A DNA stretch of 64,000 nucleotides, from the NCBI RefSeq assembly GCF_040219335.1, contig NZ_JAVJSQ010000020.1, positions 186,001 through 250,000 on the forward strand, written 5' to 3'. Below the pieces are notes generated by a model. That model worked only from the letters and a program-made list of their open reading frames with translations. It was not told the DNA's origin and did not search any database. Made by a program: the position numbers and the translations under genes. Shown here piece after piece: positions 37,932-46,800 of this stretch (positions within the stretch are counted from its first letter, which is position 1; each line of letters starts with the position of its first letter). Source of the DNA: Gimesia sp. Its GTDB lineage: Bacteria > Planctomycetota > Planctomycetia > Planctomycetales > Planctomycetaceae.

Positions 37932-39356
37932 CTACTGTTTACTCGCTTTGAAAGTTGGATTCCGGAGTGGCATCTGAGCTCCCACCTGTTTGAGGTGAGT
38001 CTGCAGCCGCTGGTAGAGTCGGGAGGTCAACTCAGGCTGTTCGGCTGACAGATCGCGTGTTTCGCCCAGATCATCAGCCAGGTTGTAGAGTTCATTGCGG
38101 CCGCCTTCGTAGTAATGGATCAGCTTATGATCGCCAACACGGACGGCACTGTAAGGGACTCCGATAAAGACGTTGTAATGCGGGTAGTGCCAGTAGAGAG
38201 CATCGCGGTTGAGTGCAGCCTGCGGATCTTTGAGAACGGGAACCAGCGAGATGCCATCCACGTTTAGATTGTGGGCGGCGTTTCCCTGAACGCCGGTGAT
38301 TTCAAGAATGGTGGGATAGAAGTCCATCGTGATCGTAGGAGTCTGGCAGACTGACCCGGGACGAGTGACACCGGGCCAGAGGACGATCGCAGGCACACGG
38401 GTTCCCCCTTCCCAGTGCTGGCCTTTTTCACCTCGCAGGGGAAAGTTGCTGCTGGTCTTGCGACAGACGCCGCCATTGTCAGAAGTGAAGACGATCAACG
38501 TGCGATCTGCGATGCCGCTCTGTTCCAGTTGAGCGCGGACACGACCGACGGCAGTATCGACGGAGTGGACCATGGCTGCATACTCGGGGTTATGATGATA
38601 CTTGCCACGAGGCTGCTGTTTGAATTTCTGCACCAGGTCAGGTCGCCCCTGAATCGGTGCATGTACCGAATAGAAGGCAAAGTAGAGGAAGAAGGGATTG
38701 TCCTGCTGCTCACGGATGAGTGTCACTGCCTCGTCGGTGAGCCGATCGGTGAGGTAGCGTCCCGCGCGCTGTTCTTCGGTCAGTCGACTGTCCCACTTCA
38801 GTGCATCACCACCATAGGGAAAGTGATAACTGCGGGGCAGTCCCCGGTTCGTACCGCTGATGTTAACATCAAAGCCGTGATCTTCAGGCAGGTTGCCTGG
38901 CCCGCCGAGATGCCATTTGCCGACGTGCAGAGTTTTGTAGCCTGCCTTGCGAAGCGCTTCAGGGAGCGTTGTGTATTTCTGTGCGAGGTGCTGCTGCCAC
39001 TCGGGTGGTTTGAGTGGAAAGTCGCGGTACTGCTTCGCCCAGCCGGGAATCCAGTCGGTCAGGTGAGTGCGGGCGGGATACATACCGGTCATCAGGGCAC
39101 CGCGGGTCGGCGAGCAGGCATTGCAGGCCGCATAGTTCTGTGTGAACTTCATCCCTTCTGAAGCGAGACGATCGATATTCGGCGTCTGATAATAGTCACT
39201 GCCATAACAGGCCAGATCGGTCCAGCCGAGATCGTCGACGAGAAAGAAAACCACATTCCACGGACGCTCGGCTGCGGTGAGGTTTGTAGCCCCACTACCA
39301 AGGGTGATGAGCAGGACGACACTGAAACAGCAGACACGTTGCAGCAGACGGACCAT
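37932..39356 (-). CDS. Secreted sulfatase (arylsulfatase A-like)
   Basis: 474 residues with a signal peptide (FSVVLLITLGSGATNLTAAE). The metal site is VVFFLVDDLGWTDLACYGSD, and the formylglycine motif is CSPTRGALMTGMYPAR. HVGKWHLGG and IVFTSDNGG complete the active site. It is the most canonical of the three sulfatases. AGAGGAAC lies just upstream of the ATG. The substrate is not predictable; export and a role in sulfated polysaccharide breakdown are inferred. Confidence 0.95.
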   Translation of the reverse strand: MVRLLQRVCCFSVVLLITLGSGATNLTAAERPWNVVFFLVDDLGWTDLACYGSDYYQTPNIDRLASEGMKFTQNYAACNACSPTRGALMTGMYPARTHLTDWIPGWAKQYRDFPLKPPEWQQHLAQKYTTLPEALRKAGYKTLHVGKWHLGGPGNLPEDHGFDVNISGTNRGLPRSYHFPYGGDALKWDSRLTEEQRAGRYLTDRLTDEAVTLIREQQDNPFFLYFAFYSVHAPIQGRPDLVQKFKQQPRGKYHHNPEYAAMVHSVDTAVGRVRAQLEQSGIADRTLIVFTSDNGGVCRKTSSNFPLRGEKGQHWEGGTRVPAIVLWPGVTRPGSVCQTPTITMDFYPTILEITGVQGNAAHNLNVDGISLVPVLKDPQAALNRDALYWHYPHYNVFIGVPYSAVRVGDHKLIHYYEGGRNELYNLADDLGETRDLSAEQPELTSRLYQRLQTHLKQVGAQMPLRNPTFKASKQ

Positions 39357-39497
39357 GGAAGTTCCTCTGATCGGGGATCATTCAACTGAGCCAGGAAACA
39401 AATCGAAACGCTTGCCTGCGTTTTATGATAACGATCACAGAAGTCAGATGAAACGTTGAGCAGACGAAAGACAGGTCAAGGTTTGCTGCCGCTCGCA

Positions 39498-39866
39498 TTA
39501 ATAGATCGAGTCCACGATTTCATCGGGGGGTGGCAGTTCCAGAAGTTTCACTGCCTGGATTGTAGTATCTCCCTGGCTGAGCGCTTTCGCCACGCGATGT
39601 GCCCCGTCGAAGAGCTGGCCTTCTGGATCCAGAATGATCGGATAGTCAGAATCGACCTGTTCCATTCTTACGAAATGTTCAACCACGTTACGGAGAGTGG
39701 GCGGGAAATTGTCGTCGAACCAGCAGACACCGTCGAGGTGTTTGAGCGATTCGATCTCGATCGTAATCACCGGCAACTGTGCCGCCAGTTTCCAGAGTCG
39801 CTCCGTATACCAGACGTGGTATTTGTCACCCACCTTCTGAGTCGTGCGATCAATGCGTCGTGTCAC
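39498..39866 (-). CDS. Small ParB/Srx-like domain protein
   Basis: 122 residues starting at a GTG with GGAG 7 nt upstream. ITIEIESLKHLDG, then YPIILDPEGQLFDGAHRVAKAL, resembles the ParB N-terminal/sulfiredoxin-like fold (the conserved D-G-x-H-R). There is no helix-turn-helix or partner ParA, so a chromosome-partitioning role is unlikely. It may be a small nucleotide-using enzyme. The function is unknown; the family call is by motif only. Confidence 0.6.
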   Translation of the reverse strand: MTRRIDRTTQKVGDKYHVWYTERLWKLAAQLPVITIEIESLKHLDGVCWFDDNFPPTLRNVVEHFVRMEQVDSDYPIILDPEGQLFDGAHRVAKALSQGDTTIQAVKLLELPPPDEIVDSIY

Positions 39867-40166
39867 TCGGGCGCTCCGTTTGAGATCTCATGTAGCGCTT
39901 TCCGTTCTCTCTGAAGATCAGAGGCGGAAAATATCTGCAGATTCATCATACCAGAATCGTGAGTCTCCGAGCCTGTTTTACCACGGAAACAGCCTCTGCC
40001 AGAGATTTGCTGATTCTCAGAAGACTGGCAGCCCACAGACCAGACCGCAGGCTGAGACACCCATGTTCAGTATCATTTCCACTAAATCACCGCCTCGAAA
40101 ACTCTGGCATATGAATTGCGATTGATAGAAGACGTACCTCCGTAGCTCATGCAGGAGCGATAACCC
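39867..40166. other. Intergenic region before the YihY-family gene
   Basis: 300 bp with no supported gene. It separates divergent genes and should hold promoters for both. GGAGCGATAACCC directly before the ATG at 40167 is the ribosome-binding site of the YihY-family gene. Confidence 0.4.
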
Positions 40167-41144
40167 ATGGATTATCAAAAATTACGTAATGTTCTGAAAC
40201 GAGCCGGTTCTGATTTCCTCGATGACGAATGCATGTCCAGTGGCGCTGCGATTGCGTATTACACCATTTTTTCGCTGCCGCCTCTGCTGGCGATCGTCTT
40301 CGCATTGACCACACAATTCTGGTCAGCGGAACAGGTCTCTTCAGTGATCAATTCCCAATTAGGACTCCCAGTCGAACAGACTGTCGAAGCGGAGGATGAC
40401 GTAGATACGTCTGCAGGGTTCGACCTGACCAGTGTCGCGGAACGTGTGCAGTCAGGCCAGACACCGGAGCGCCCCCTCTGGTCCCAACTTCTGGGAGCGG
40501 CCGTACTGATTTTTTCAGCCAGCGGTGTGCTGGCCCAGTTGCAGTCCGCGTTGAATAAAGCCTGGAATGTCGAACCGGACCCGGAACAGGGTGGCATCAT
40601 GGCTTTTATCAAAAAACGATTGATCTCACTGGCGTTTCTGATCGTTGTCGGTCTGCTGTTGTTAATCTCACTGGTGCTGACCACGTTTGTCGATGAATTT
40701 ACGCGCTGGCTGGACTATGGATATCTGGACGTCGGCATCCTGTCTGCAGTCATGATTGTGAATACTCTGCTGACGCTGGGCCTGGCGACCCTGCTGTTTG
40801 CTGCGACCTTCAAAGTTCTGCCTGACGCAAATATTAAATGGCGGGATGTGTTCGTGGGAGCGGGAGTCACGGCGTTCCTGTTCGTGATTGGTAAAAGCGG
40901 TATTGCCTGGTATCTGCAATTCTCTGAGGCAGGGTCCAGTTGGGGGAGTGCAGCGACATCCATGATCGGGATTCTGATCTGGGTCTATTACTCGTCCCTG
41001 ATCATTTTACTGGGAGCTGAATTCACACAAAGCTGGTCGATTGAATTTGGTGACGGCCTGATGCCGGCCCCCGGAGCCGTACTGGTGACTGCTGAGAAAA
41101 TCTATCACCGAAATGAACCAGAGAATCTGTCCTGTAAAAGTTAA
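40167..41144 (+). CDS. YihY/BrkB-family inner-membrane protein
   Basis: 325 residues with about six membrane segments. The N-terminal CMSSGAAIAYYTIFSLPPLLAIV and the later RPLWSQLLGAAVLIFSASGVLAQLQSALNKAWNV are family hallmarks, and the last helix pair contains GILIWVYYSSLIILLGAEFTQ. The family was once labelled ribonuclease BN in error; its real role is unsettled. A hydrophilic, acidic insert of about 30 residues lies in the first periplasmic loop. DUF4112 and GNAT genes follow on the same strand. Confidence 0.88.
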   Translation: MDYQKLRNVLKRAGSDFLDDECMSSGAAIAYYTIFSLPPLLAIVFALTTQFWSAEQVSSVINSQLGLPVEQTVEAEDDVDTSAGFDLTSVAERVQSGQTPERPLWSQLLGAAVLIFSASGVLAQLQSALNKAWNVEPDPEQGGIMAFIKKRLISLAFLIVVGLLLLISLVLTTFVDEFTRWLDYGYLDVGILSAVMIVNTLLTLGLATLLFAATFKVLPDANIKWRDVFVGAGVTAFLFVIGKSGIAWYLQFSEAGSSWGSAATSMIGILIWVYYSSLIILLGAEFTQSWSIEFGDGLMPAPGAVLVTAEKIYHRNEPENLSCKS

Positions 41145-41197
41145 CTCCGTCTCTTACTCCATCATAACACGACTTACCGAACTGAAAGGCGAGTCCC

Positions 41198-41623
41198 ATG
41201 ATTCAGAAAATAAAACAGAACCGTTCCCTGGCCGAATATCTTTTCCCTCCGTCCGCTGATCAGGGTGCGTATCGCGCGGAACGCGTCGATCGTTTTGCCC
41301 GGTTTGAAAAGCTGACCAGCCTGCTCGACGATTCGTTTACCATCCCGGGAACCAGTATCCGGGTCGGCTGGGACTCGATCATCGGGATTGTGCCTGGGCT
41401 GGGGGACATGATCTCCACGGTTTTATCGGGTTACCTGATCTACCAGGCAAAGCAACTCGGCGCTTCTAACTGGGTGCTGGCCCGGATGGTCGGTAACACG
41501 GGTCTGGACTTTCTGCTGGGTTCGATTCCCGTCGCCGGAGATATTTTTGATGTGTTCTTTAAATCGAACCGCCGTAATTCCCGGTTGCTGAAAAAACATC
41601 TCGACCGCCGGAACGCGAGTTGA
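41198..41623 (+). CDS. DUF4112 membrane protein
   Basis: 141 residues. RFEKLTSLLDDSFTIPGTSIRVGWDSIIGIVPGLGDMIS is the DUF4112 signature, and SIPVAGDIFDVFFKSNRRN the closing part. Two hydrophobic segments (about 60-85 and 100-125) suggest membrane insertion. The function of the family is unknown. It is 53 bp after the YihY-family gene, so cotranscription is likely. Confidence 0.85.
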   Translation: MIQKIKQNRSLAEYLFPPSADQGAYRAERVDRFARFEKLTSLLDDSFTIPGTSIRVGWDSIIGIVPGLGDMISTVLSGYLIYQAKQLGASNWVLARMVGNTGLDFLLGSIPVAGDIFDVFFKSNRRNSRLLKKHLDRRNAS

Positions 41624-41779
41624 ACCAGGGTTTGCTGAGTATGATCATTTCCGTCTGGGACAACAAAGGGTCCTCGAATTCAGCTAGAAATCCGGATACT
41701 GTAAAGTGCCTGCATTTGATACCATGCTCGGGAAGTGAACGATATATTTTGTTTGAGTCCTGAACATAAAGGTCTCACC

Positions 41780-42217
41780 GTGGATGCTCAAATCAGAGAA
41801 GCCCATACCGAGTCGATTGAAGCCGAGGTCAGCCGGATCCTGTCCGCGAATGCTGAGACGACGGGATTTCCCTACGCGCCGGAACCGCTGAAAATCAAAA
41901 TTGAGCTGGACGGAAAGCTGGTCGCGGGGCTGGTTGGGTTCACGCTGTGGGAATGGCTGTATATTCAGACGCTGGCAGTCGAAGCGGATTTGCGGGGACA
42001 GGGGCTGGGACGCCAGCTGGTGCTTGAAGCGGAACGGATCGCCCGCGACAGAAAGTGCCACGCTGCCTGGGTCGATACCTTCAGCTTTCAGGCCCCGGCC
42101 TTCTACACGCAACTGGGTTATGCTCCGTTCGGGACGCTGGCAGACTTCCCCACCGGACAGGAACGGATCTTTCTCTATAAGAATCTGACAACAGAGCCGT
42201 CTCAGTCTGACGACTGA
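41780..42217 (+). CDS. GNAT N-acetyltransferase
   Basis: 145 residues from the GTG at 41780 (AAAGG about 6 nt upstream); a longer in-frame GTG at 41735 is less likely. Motif A is LAVEADLRGQGLGRQLVLEAE, preceded by the beta strand LYIQTL, and the C-terminal SFQAPAFYTQLGYAPFGTL is typical of GNATs acting on small molecules. The acceptor is unknown. Confidence 0.82.
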   Translation: MDAQIREAHTESIEAEVSRILSANAETTGFPYAPEPLKIKIELDGKLVAGLVGFTLWEWLYIQTLAVEADLRGQGLGRQLVLEAERIARDRKCHAAWVDTFSFQAPAFYTQLGYAPFGTLADFPTGQERIFLYKNLTTEPSQSDD

Positions 42218-42603
42218 ATCATTCAGTGAATGGACTCGCGCGTCCCATCAAAGAGATTTGATATTTCATTTTAATGCCTGTTTCAGGACTGTTTTACAAC
42301 CTGAATCTGAGAACCCCAATCCTCTCGACCTGCTGGTCTGATTTTGTGAGGAATTGCTATTTGTGATTTTGGGCAAATGGCTTAATATCGCGGCCCTGAT
42401 TCAAGTCAGTCCCCGATGGCGAGCGCTCGTTCCAGTTGATTCTGTAACGACACAGTGAATGGATTCACCTTCATCTGGAGGCGATTTTTTTAATCGATCT
42501 CTGGTCTGCATTCACCGGGCTGCTCTCTACTCCCGGATCTGATCGTGTTAACCCCACAACTATAATGGTCCGTCTGGATCAGCGTCAGAAAGTAGAGTCA
42601 CCG
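42218..42603. other. Intergenic region before putative oxygenase gene
   Basis: 386 bp with no supported gene. The 10-mer CAGTGAATGG occurs twice (near 42228 and 42452). The region should hold the promoter of the gene at 42604; no clear -35/-10 pair is identified. Confidence 0.35.
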
Positions 42604-43389
42604 ATGGAGCTTGCATCCCCGTCCGCCAGTTCACAGATTACCCAGCACGTGTTATCGCATATGATCAACCGTTTGAGTGCCGTCGATCCGTGTGAAGATC
42701 CTTATCCCCATATCAGCGTTCGCGATATTTTCCCGCAGGACGTCTATGCCGATCTGATTGATCTGCTGCCGGAAGATTCCGTTTACACTACCATGGGTAA
42801 GCGGCACATCATGGAAAACGGCGAATCGAATCGTTTTGAATTTCAGCTGTCCGCGGAGAACATCGACGCGAACCTGACCGACAGCCGTCACACACTCTGG
42901 ACCGGCATCCGTAATGCGTTGAATGCCCCCGAACTGAAAAAGGCGGTCTTTAATCGTCTGAGTGCAGGCATCGGATATCGGTTTGGTATCGATCCCAAAG
43001 ATGTCAACCAGGTAGAAGCGTTTCCCCGTCTGAGCCTGATGCGGGAAAAGCCGGGCTACTTCATTACGCCTCACCCTGACACCCGTAAAAAGCTGGTCAC
43101 GTTTCAGATTGCCCTGCCCCGCGATCGCTCACAGCTGGACCTGGGCACCATGATCTACAAACGCAACCTGTCACCTAAGTTTCTGCTCAACCGTCCCAAG
43201 GGATTTCGCGGCTTCGAAAAGGTGAATCAGTATCCGTTCGAACCAAACAGCGCTTTCGCATTTTCCGTGATCAATTCGGTTCGTAAAAAGAGCTGGCACG
43301 GCCGCGAACCTCTGGAAGGGGAATCGGGCATTCGCAACAGTCTGCTCTGCATCTACTATGCCTCCAAAGAGAATGCAACGACCTACTAA
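42604..43389 (+). CDS. Putative 2OG-Fe(II) dioxygenase
   Basis: 261 residues from the ATG at 42604; an in-frame ATG at 42565 would add 13. The facial triad candidate is His-Pro-Asp in YFITPHPDTRKKLVTFQIALP and the later His in KKSWHGREP, with an Arg (GIRNSLLCIYY) about 12 residues on for the 2-oxoglutarate carboxylate. This order H-x-D...H...R is that of the prolyl-hydroxylase superfamily. The start (YPHISVRDIFPQDVYADLIDLLP) also fits family members. The substrate is unknown. The gene ends in a strong terminator and seems monocistronic. Confidence 0.65.
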   Translation: MELASPSASSQITQHVLSHMINRLSAVDPCEDPYPHISVRDIFPQDVYADLIDLLPEDSVYTTMGKRHIMENGESNRFEFQLSAENIDANLTDSRHTLWTGIRNALNAPELKKAVFNRLSAGIGYRFGIDPKDVNQVEAFPRLSLMREKPGYFITPHPDTRKKLVTFQIALPRDRSQLDLGTMIYKRNLSPKFLLNRPKGFRGFEKVNQYPFEPNSAFAFSVINSVRKKSWHGREPLEGESGIRNSLLCIYYASKENATTY

Positions 43390-43414
43390 AGCGGGGCGTA
43401 AAATAATAAAATTG

Positions 43415-43451
43415 AACAGGCCGGGACTTTTTTACAGAGTCCCGGCCTGTT
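43415..43451 (+). terminator. Strong terminator after putative oxygenase gene
   Basis: A perfect 14-bp inverted repeat (AACAGGCCGGGACT / AGTCCCGGCCTGTT) with a 9-nt loop. The following bases are moderately T-rich (TGCGTTTCTG) on the plus strand. Confidence 0.85.
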
Positions 43452-43483
43452 TGCGTTTCTGAAATCAATATGGGGGAACAGTC

Positions 43484-43930
43484 ATGAACTTTAAAACGAC
43501 TCTGCTGACAGCCGTGATTGTTGTGCTTTCAGTGGTCACAACACTGTTTGCCATTCAGAAACAGGCAGTCCGTCAGACTCCCCGTGCGATCCGGGTCGGT
43601 CAGAATATCCAGGAAGCGATCCAGGTCATGGAACGGGCCGGGCTCAAAGAATATCTACCTTTACAGATCGCCCCTGCGAAAAAAACGGAGCGATTGACCG
43701 GCTGGCCCGTGAGTGAGGGGCATCTGATAGCCTGTTACTCAGTCGTCGATCATAAGATTGTCGACCTCGAATTGTACCTCGTCGATCAGGATTGCCAACG
43801 CCGCTTTAAAAGTGAGCAGGTACGGAATCTGACCTTCGAAGTGAAAGCCTATGCGCCGGACACAGGGGATATCCTGATGAAGGTCCCCCACAAAGGCATG
43901 CCATCTCAACAGCGTCCCCAGTCCAGATAA
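43484..43930 (+). CDS. Small exported or membrane-anchored protein of unknown function
   Basis: 148 residues. One N-terminal hydrophobic segment (LLTAVIVVLSVVTTLFAI) could be a signal anchor. The rest (RVGQNIQEAIQVMERAGLKEYLPLQIA, then IACYSVVDHKIVDLELYLVD) looks like a small alpha/beta domain similar to SmpA/OmlA-type folds, but without a match I can name. GGGG lies about 8 nt upstream of the ATG. Confidence 0.65.
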   Translation: MNFKTTLLTAVIVVLSVVTTLFAIQKQAVRQTPRAIRVGQNIQEAIQVMERAGLKEYLPLQIAPAKKTERLTGWPVSEGHLIACYSVVDHKIVDLELYLVDQDCQRRFKSEQVRNLTFEVKAYAPDTGDILMKVPHKGMPSQQRPQSR

Positions 43931-44048
43931 CCGTGAATTCGACTGTCGCTGCTGCTGGAACCACGCGTCAAATCACGCTACGATAAAGAGCCGTCTGATA
44001 TCAGGACATATTTGGGACAGCTCTGTCGTATCTGAGGTCTGTGGAAAC

Positions 44049-44369
44049 ATGATCCGCCGCAATCGAAGTTACCTCGAAGAATTCGCCATCCGGATTCGCG
44101 AACACAACCTGTTCAAGGCAACCAGGGAACGGCTGCTGATTGTCCGTCACATTCATGAGCAGTACCGCCAGCGGGAAAGCTTTACCGGCGTTGATGTCGC
44201 GGAATCGATCAAGGTAGCGACACCGCGGCGGGTTTCCCTGTCCACGGTCTACCGCACACTCAGATGCCTGCTTGAAGTAGAACTGCTGGACCGGCTGGAA
44301 CAGGAACCGTCTTCCCAGTCGGAGCCCCCATTAATTCTGTATCGTTTGCCTGTTGCGTGGCGTGACTGA
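44049..44369 (+). CDS. Fur-like winged-helix protein lacking the metal-binding domain
   Basis: 106 residues. KATRERLLIVRHIHEQYRQRESFTGVDVAESI, then RVSLSTVYRTLRCLLEVELLDRLE, is the Fur DNA-binding domain: the R-L-x-I...H start and the recognition helix S-x-x-T-V-Y-R-T-L. The C-terminal dimerisation/metal domain with its HHDH and CxxC sites is absent; the chain ends shortly after SEPPLILYRLP. It is therefore either a DNA-binding-only regulator or a decayed Fur. Confidence 0.7.
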   Translation: MIRRNRSYLEEFAIRIREHNLFKATRERLLIVRHIHEQYRQRESFTGVDVAESIKVATPRRVSLSTVYRTLRCLLEVELLDRLEQEPSSQSEPPLILYRLPVAWRD

Positions 44370-44630
44370 CAGTTTCTTTTCGTAAGATCAGATAGGATTT
44401 CAACCACGAAAAGTACTAAATACATGATTGTTGTCCTGCGATACTGATCTGCTGTGAAGCATGTTGTTGCGATGCTGAAATACGTTGCCAATCTGCATCA
44501 GGCATCCGTTTATTGTTGATTCTGCCCGTGAAATATTGGATAACAGGGGTAATTCAAACATTCTCGCCTGAAGTTCTGCAACTTCAATCCCTCCATTAAA
44601 TTGCTGATTCATAAAGGAAGCGCACCTGTG

Positions 44631-46550
44631 ATGCTAAACTTAAAGACCAAGCTGACGCTCATATTGTCTGCCTGTCTGTCACTGTCGACAGTCTCGGCGG
44701 CGGAAAACTCTGACGACGCAAATAAACTTTCCACCGCGGAAAAGAAAAGTGGCTGGAAGCTGCTGTTCGACGGCAAGACCACCGACGGCTGGAGAAACTA
44801 TCAGAAAGACAGCGTCAGTGATGGCTGGAAGGTTAAGGACGGCGTACTGACCCGCGCTGAAAAAGGGGCCGGCGATATCATCACCGATGATGAGTTCAAG
44901 TACTTCGAACTCTCACTGGATTACAAGATCTCCCCAGAGGGGAACAGCGGACTGATGTTCCACGTCACCGAAGAAGAAAAAACTCCCTGGCGGACCGGTC
45001 CCGAAGTGCAGATCCAGGATAACGTTGACGGCCACGATCCCCAGAAAGCGGGGTGGCTCTATCAGTTGTACAAACCGGCTCCTCCCCGGGCAGGCTCTGA
45101 TGAAGAAAAGAGCAAACCTGCCGATGCCACACGTCCGGCCGGCGAGTGGAACAACCTGTTCCTGCGAATCGGCCCCGATCGTTCCGAAGTCGTGATGAAT
45201 GGCATTCGCTACTTTCGCTTTAACAAAGGGAGTGCCGACTGGGACAAACGGGTGGCTGCCAGCAAGTTTTCCAAGTTCCCGAAGTTCGGCAAAGCAGAGA
45301 AAGGACACATCTGCCTGCAGGACCATAACGACCTCGTCTCCTTCCGCAACATTAAAATCCGGAAGCTGGCCGACGATGGTTCTGCACCCGACCCAAGTGA
45401 TGGCGCACTGGCAATCAAAGGGGTTCCTGCATTTCCCGGTCTGAAATGGGAAGGCTGGGAAGCCGTCAATGAAGAGACTGGTAAAATTGTGCCACTGCGT
45501 CCTATGGTTGTGAAGAGTGCTGATGACAGTGGACGCCTCTTTGTCGCGACTCAGCGGGGCATGATTCACACAATCGACACCAAGTCCCCCAAACAGGCGA
45601 AGCTGTTCCTCGACATCCGCGAGGCAGTCGCTCCCTGGAAGAAGAACAACGAAGAAGGTCTGCTCGGTCTGGCGTTCCATCCCGACTTTGCCAGGAACGG
45701 ACAGTTCTTCGTCTACTACACGGCTGAAGGAATGCCGCGGAAATCAAAGATCTCCCGCTTCCAGGTTTCTGACAGCGATCCCAACAAGGCGGATCCAAAG
45801 AGCGAAACCGTGATCATGGAGATCGATCAACCGTTCGGAAACCATAACGGCGGTTCAATTGAATTCGGCCCCGATGGATATCTCTACATCGGTCTGGGTG
45901 ACGGCGGTTCGGGGAACGATCCGCTGGGCAACGGCCAGAACCTGGAAACCCTGCTTGGTTCGATTCTGCGAATCGACGTCGATCATCAGGCAAACGGCAA
46001 GAACTATGCGATCCCCGCGGACAACCCGTTCGTCGATCGTGCCAAGGCCCGCCCGGAAATTTACGCTTACGGACTGCGGAATGTGTGGCGTTTGAATTTC
46101 GATCCCAAGACCGGTACGCTTTACGCCGGTGAAGTCGGCCAGGAACTGTGGGAAGAGATCGACATTATCAAAAAAGGTGGCAACTATGGTTGGAGTGTGC
46201 GTGAAGGCACACACAACTTTGGTAATCGCCCCGAGACCGCGCAGGAGAAGCCGATCGCCCCGATCTGGGAATACGATCATGGTATCGGTCGCTCTGTCAC
46301 AGGCGGTACCGTGTACCGCGGCAAGAAGCTGCCCGAACTGGACGGCATGTACGTTTACGCCGACTTCGTCTCGGGCAAAATCTGGGCACTAAAATATGAT
46401 GAGAAAGCAGGAGAAGTCACCAAGAACCTGCGTCTCTCCACGAGCACGGTTCCCGTGATGGCCTTCGGAACCGACGCAGACGGCAATCTGTATTACTGCG
46501 TCGAAACCGTCAAAGGGGGCGAAGGGATCTTCCGGCTCGAAAAAGAGTAG
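44631..46550 (+). CDS. Secreted DUF1080 / PQQ-type sugar dehydrogenase fusion
   Basis: 639 residues from the ATG at 44631; a GTG three bases earlier fits the AAGGA spacing slightly better. A signal peptide (LTLILSACLSLSTVSAAE) is followed by a DUF1080 (3-keto-disaccharide hydrolase, concanavalin-like) domain: WKLLFDGKTTDGWRNY, GNSGLMFHVTEEEKTPW, GPEVQIQDN and a RNIKIRKL end. Residues from about 280 form a six-bladed glucose/sorbosone dehydrogenase domain (EEGLLGLAFHPDF, FGNHNGGSIEFGPDGYLYIGLGDGG, RNVWRLNFDP, GWSVREG). The second domain uses PQQ in characterised relatives. It acts outside the cytoplasm, probably on sugars. No haem c motif is present. Confidence 0.9.
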   Translation: MLNLKTKLTLILSACLSLSTVSAAENSDDANKLSTAEKKSGWKLLFDGKTTDGWRNYQKDSVSDGWKVKDGVLTRAEKGAGDIITDDEFKYFELSLDYKISPEGNSGLMFHVTEEEKTPWRTGPEVQIQDNVDGHDPQKAGWLYQLYKPAPPRAGSDEEKSKPADATRPAGEWNNLFLRIGPDRSEVVMNGIRYFRFNKGSADWDKRVAASKFSKFPKFGKAEKGHICLQDHNDLVSFRNIKIRKLADDGSAPDPSDGALAIKGVPAFPGLKWEGWEAVNEETGKIVPLRPMVVKSADDSGRLFVATQRGMIHTIDTKSPKQAKLFLDIREAVAPWKKNNEEGLLGLAFHPDFARNGQFFVYYTAEGMPRKSKISRFQVSDSDPNKADPKSETVIMEIDQPFGNHNGGSIEFGPDGYLYIGLGDGGSGNDPLGNGQNLETLLGSILRIDVDHQANGKNYAIPADNPFVDRAKARPEIYAYGLRNVWRLNFDPKTGTLYAGEVGQELWEEIDIIKKGGNYGWSVREGTHNFGNRPETAQEKPIAPIWEYDHGIGRSVTGGTVYRGKKLPELDGMYVYADFVSGKIWALKYDEKAGEVTKNLRLSTSTVPVMAFGTDADGNLYYCVETVKGGEGIFRLEKE

Positions 46551-46579
46551 CGGGCAGTCTTCAGTTGAGTTTGAAACCG

Positions 46580-46614
46580 GTGCCAGGTTCCAATGCGGGG
46601 CCTGGCACTTTTTT
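46580..46614 (+). terminator. Rho-independent terminator of DUF1080-dehydrogenase gene
   Basis: Perfect 8-bp stem GTGCCAGG / CCTGGCAC with a 13-nt loop followed by TTTTTT, 29 bp past the stop codon. Confidence 0.92.
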
Positions 46615-46650
46615 GTTTGCCTTCAGAGTGACCGCATTCACCAACATCAC

Positions 46651-46800
46651 TCAGCGCTGGTTGAATTCCTGGGCCCAGTTGCGGACGGCTTTTTTGATTT
46701 GCTTCTGATCGAAGGCGGCGAAGCCGAGGACCATACCTGGGACCTGCTCCGGTTCCCGCGCATATATACGGACGGCATGATATTCCATACCGACGCGGTC
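46651..46800 (-). pseudogene. C-terminal remnant of MocR/PdxR-type GntR regulator
   Basis: The minus strand encodes an open C-terminal end of about 50 codons ending at TGA (46653-46651): RIYAREPEQVPGMVLGFAAF, then KKAVRNWAQEFNQR. This matches the end of MocR regulators, a winged helix fused to a class I aminotransferase domain (pattern ...PGLVLGFAA...IxxAVRxWA...). Upstream in the same frame the similarity fades and a TAA appears, and no aminotransferase core or HTH domain remains. It is a decayed gene; PdxR-like regulators usually control pyridoxal or taurine/GABA genes. Confidence 0.65.
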
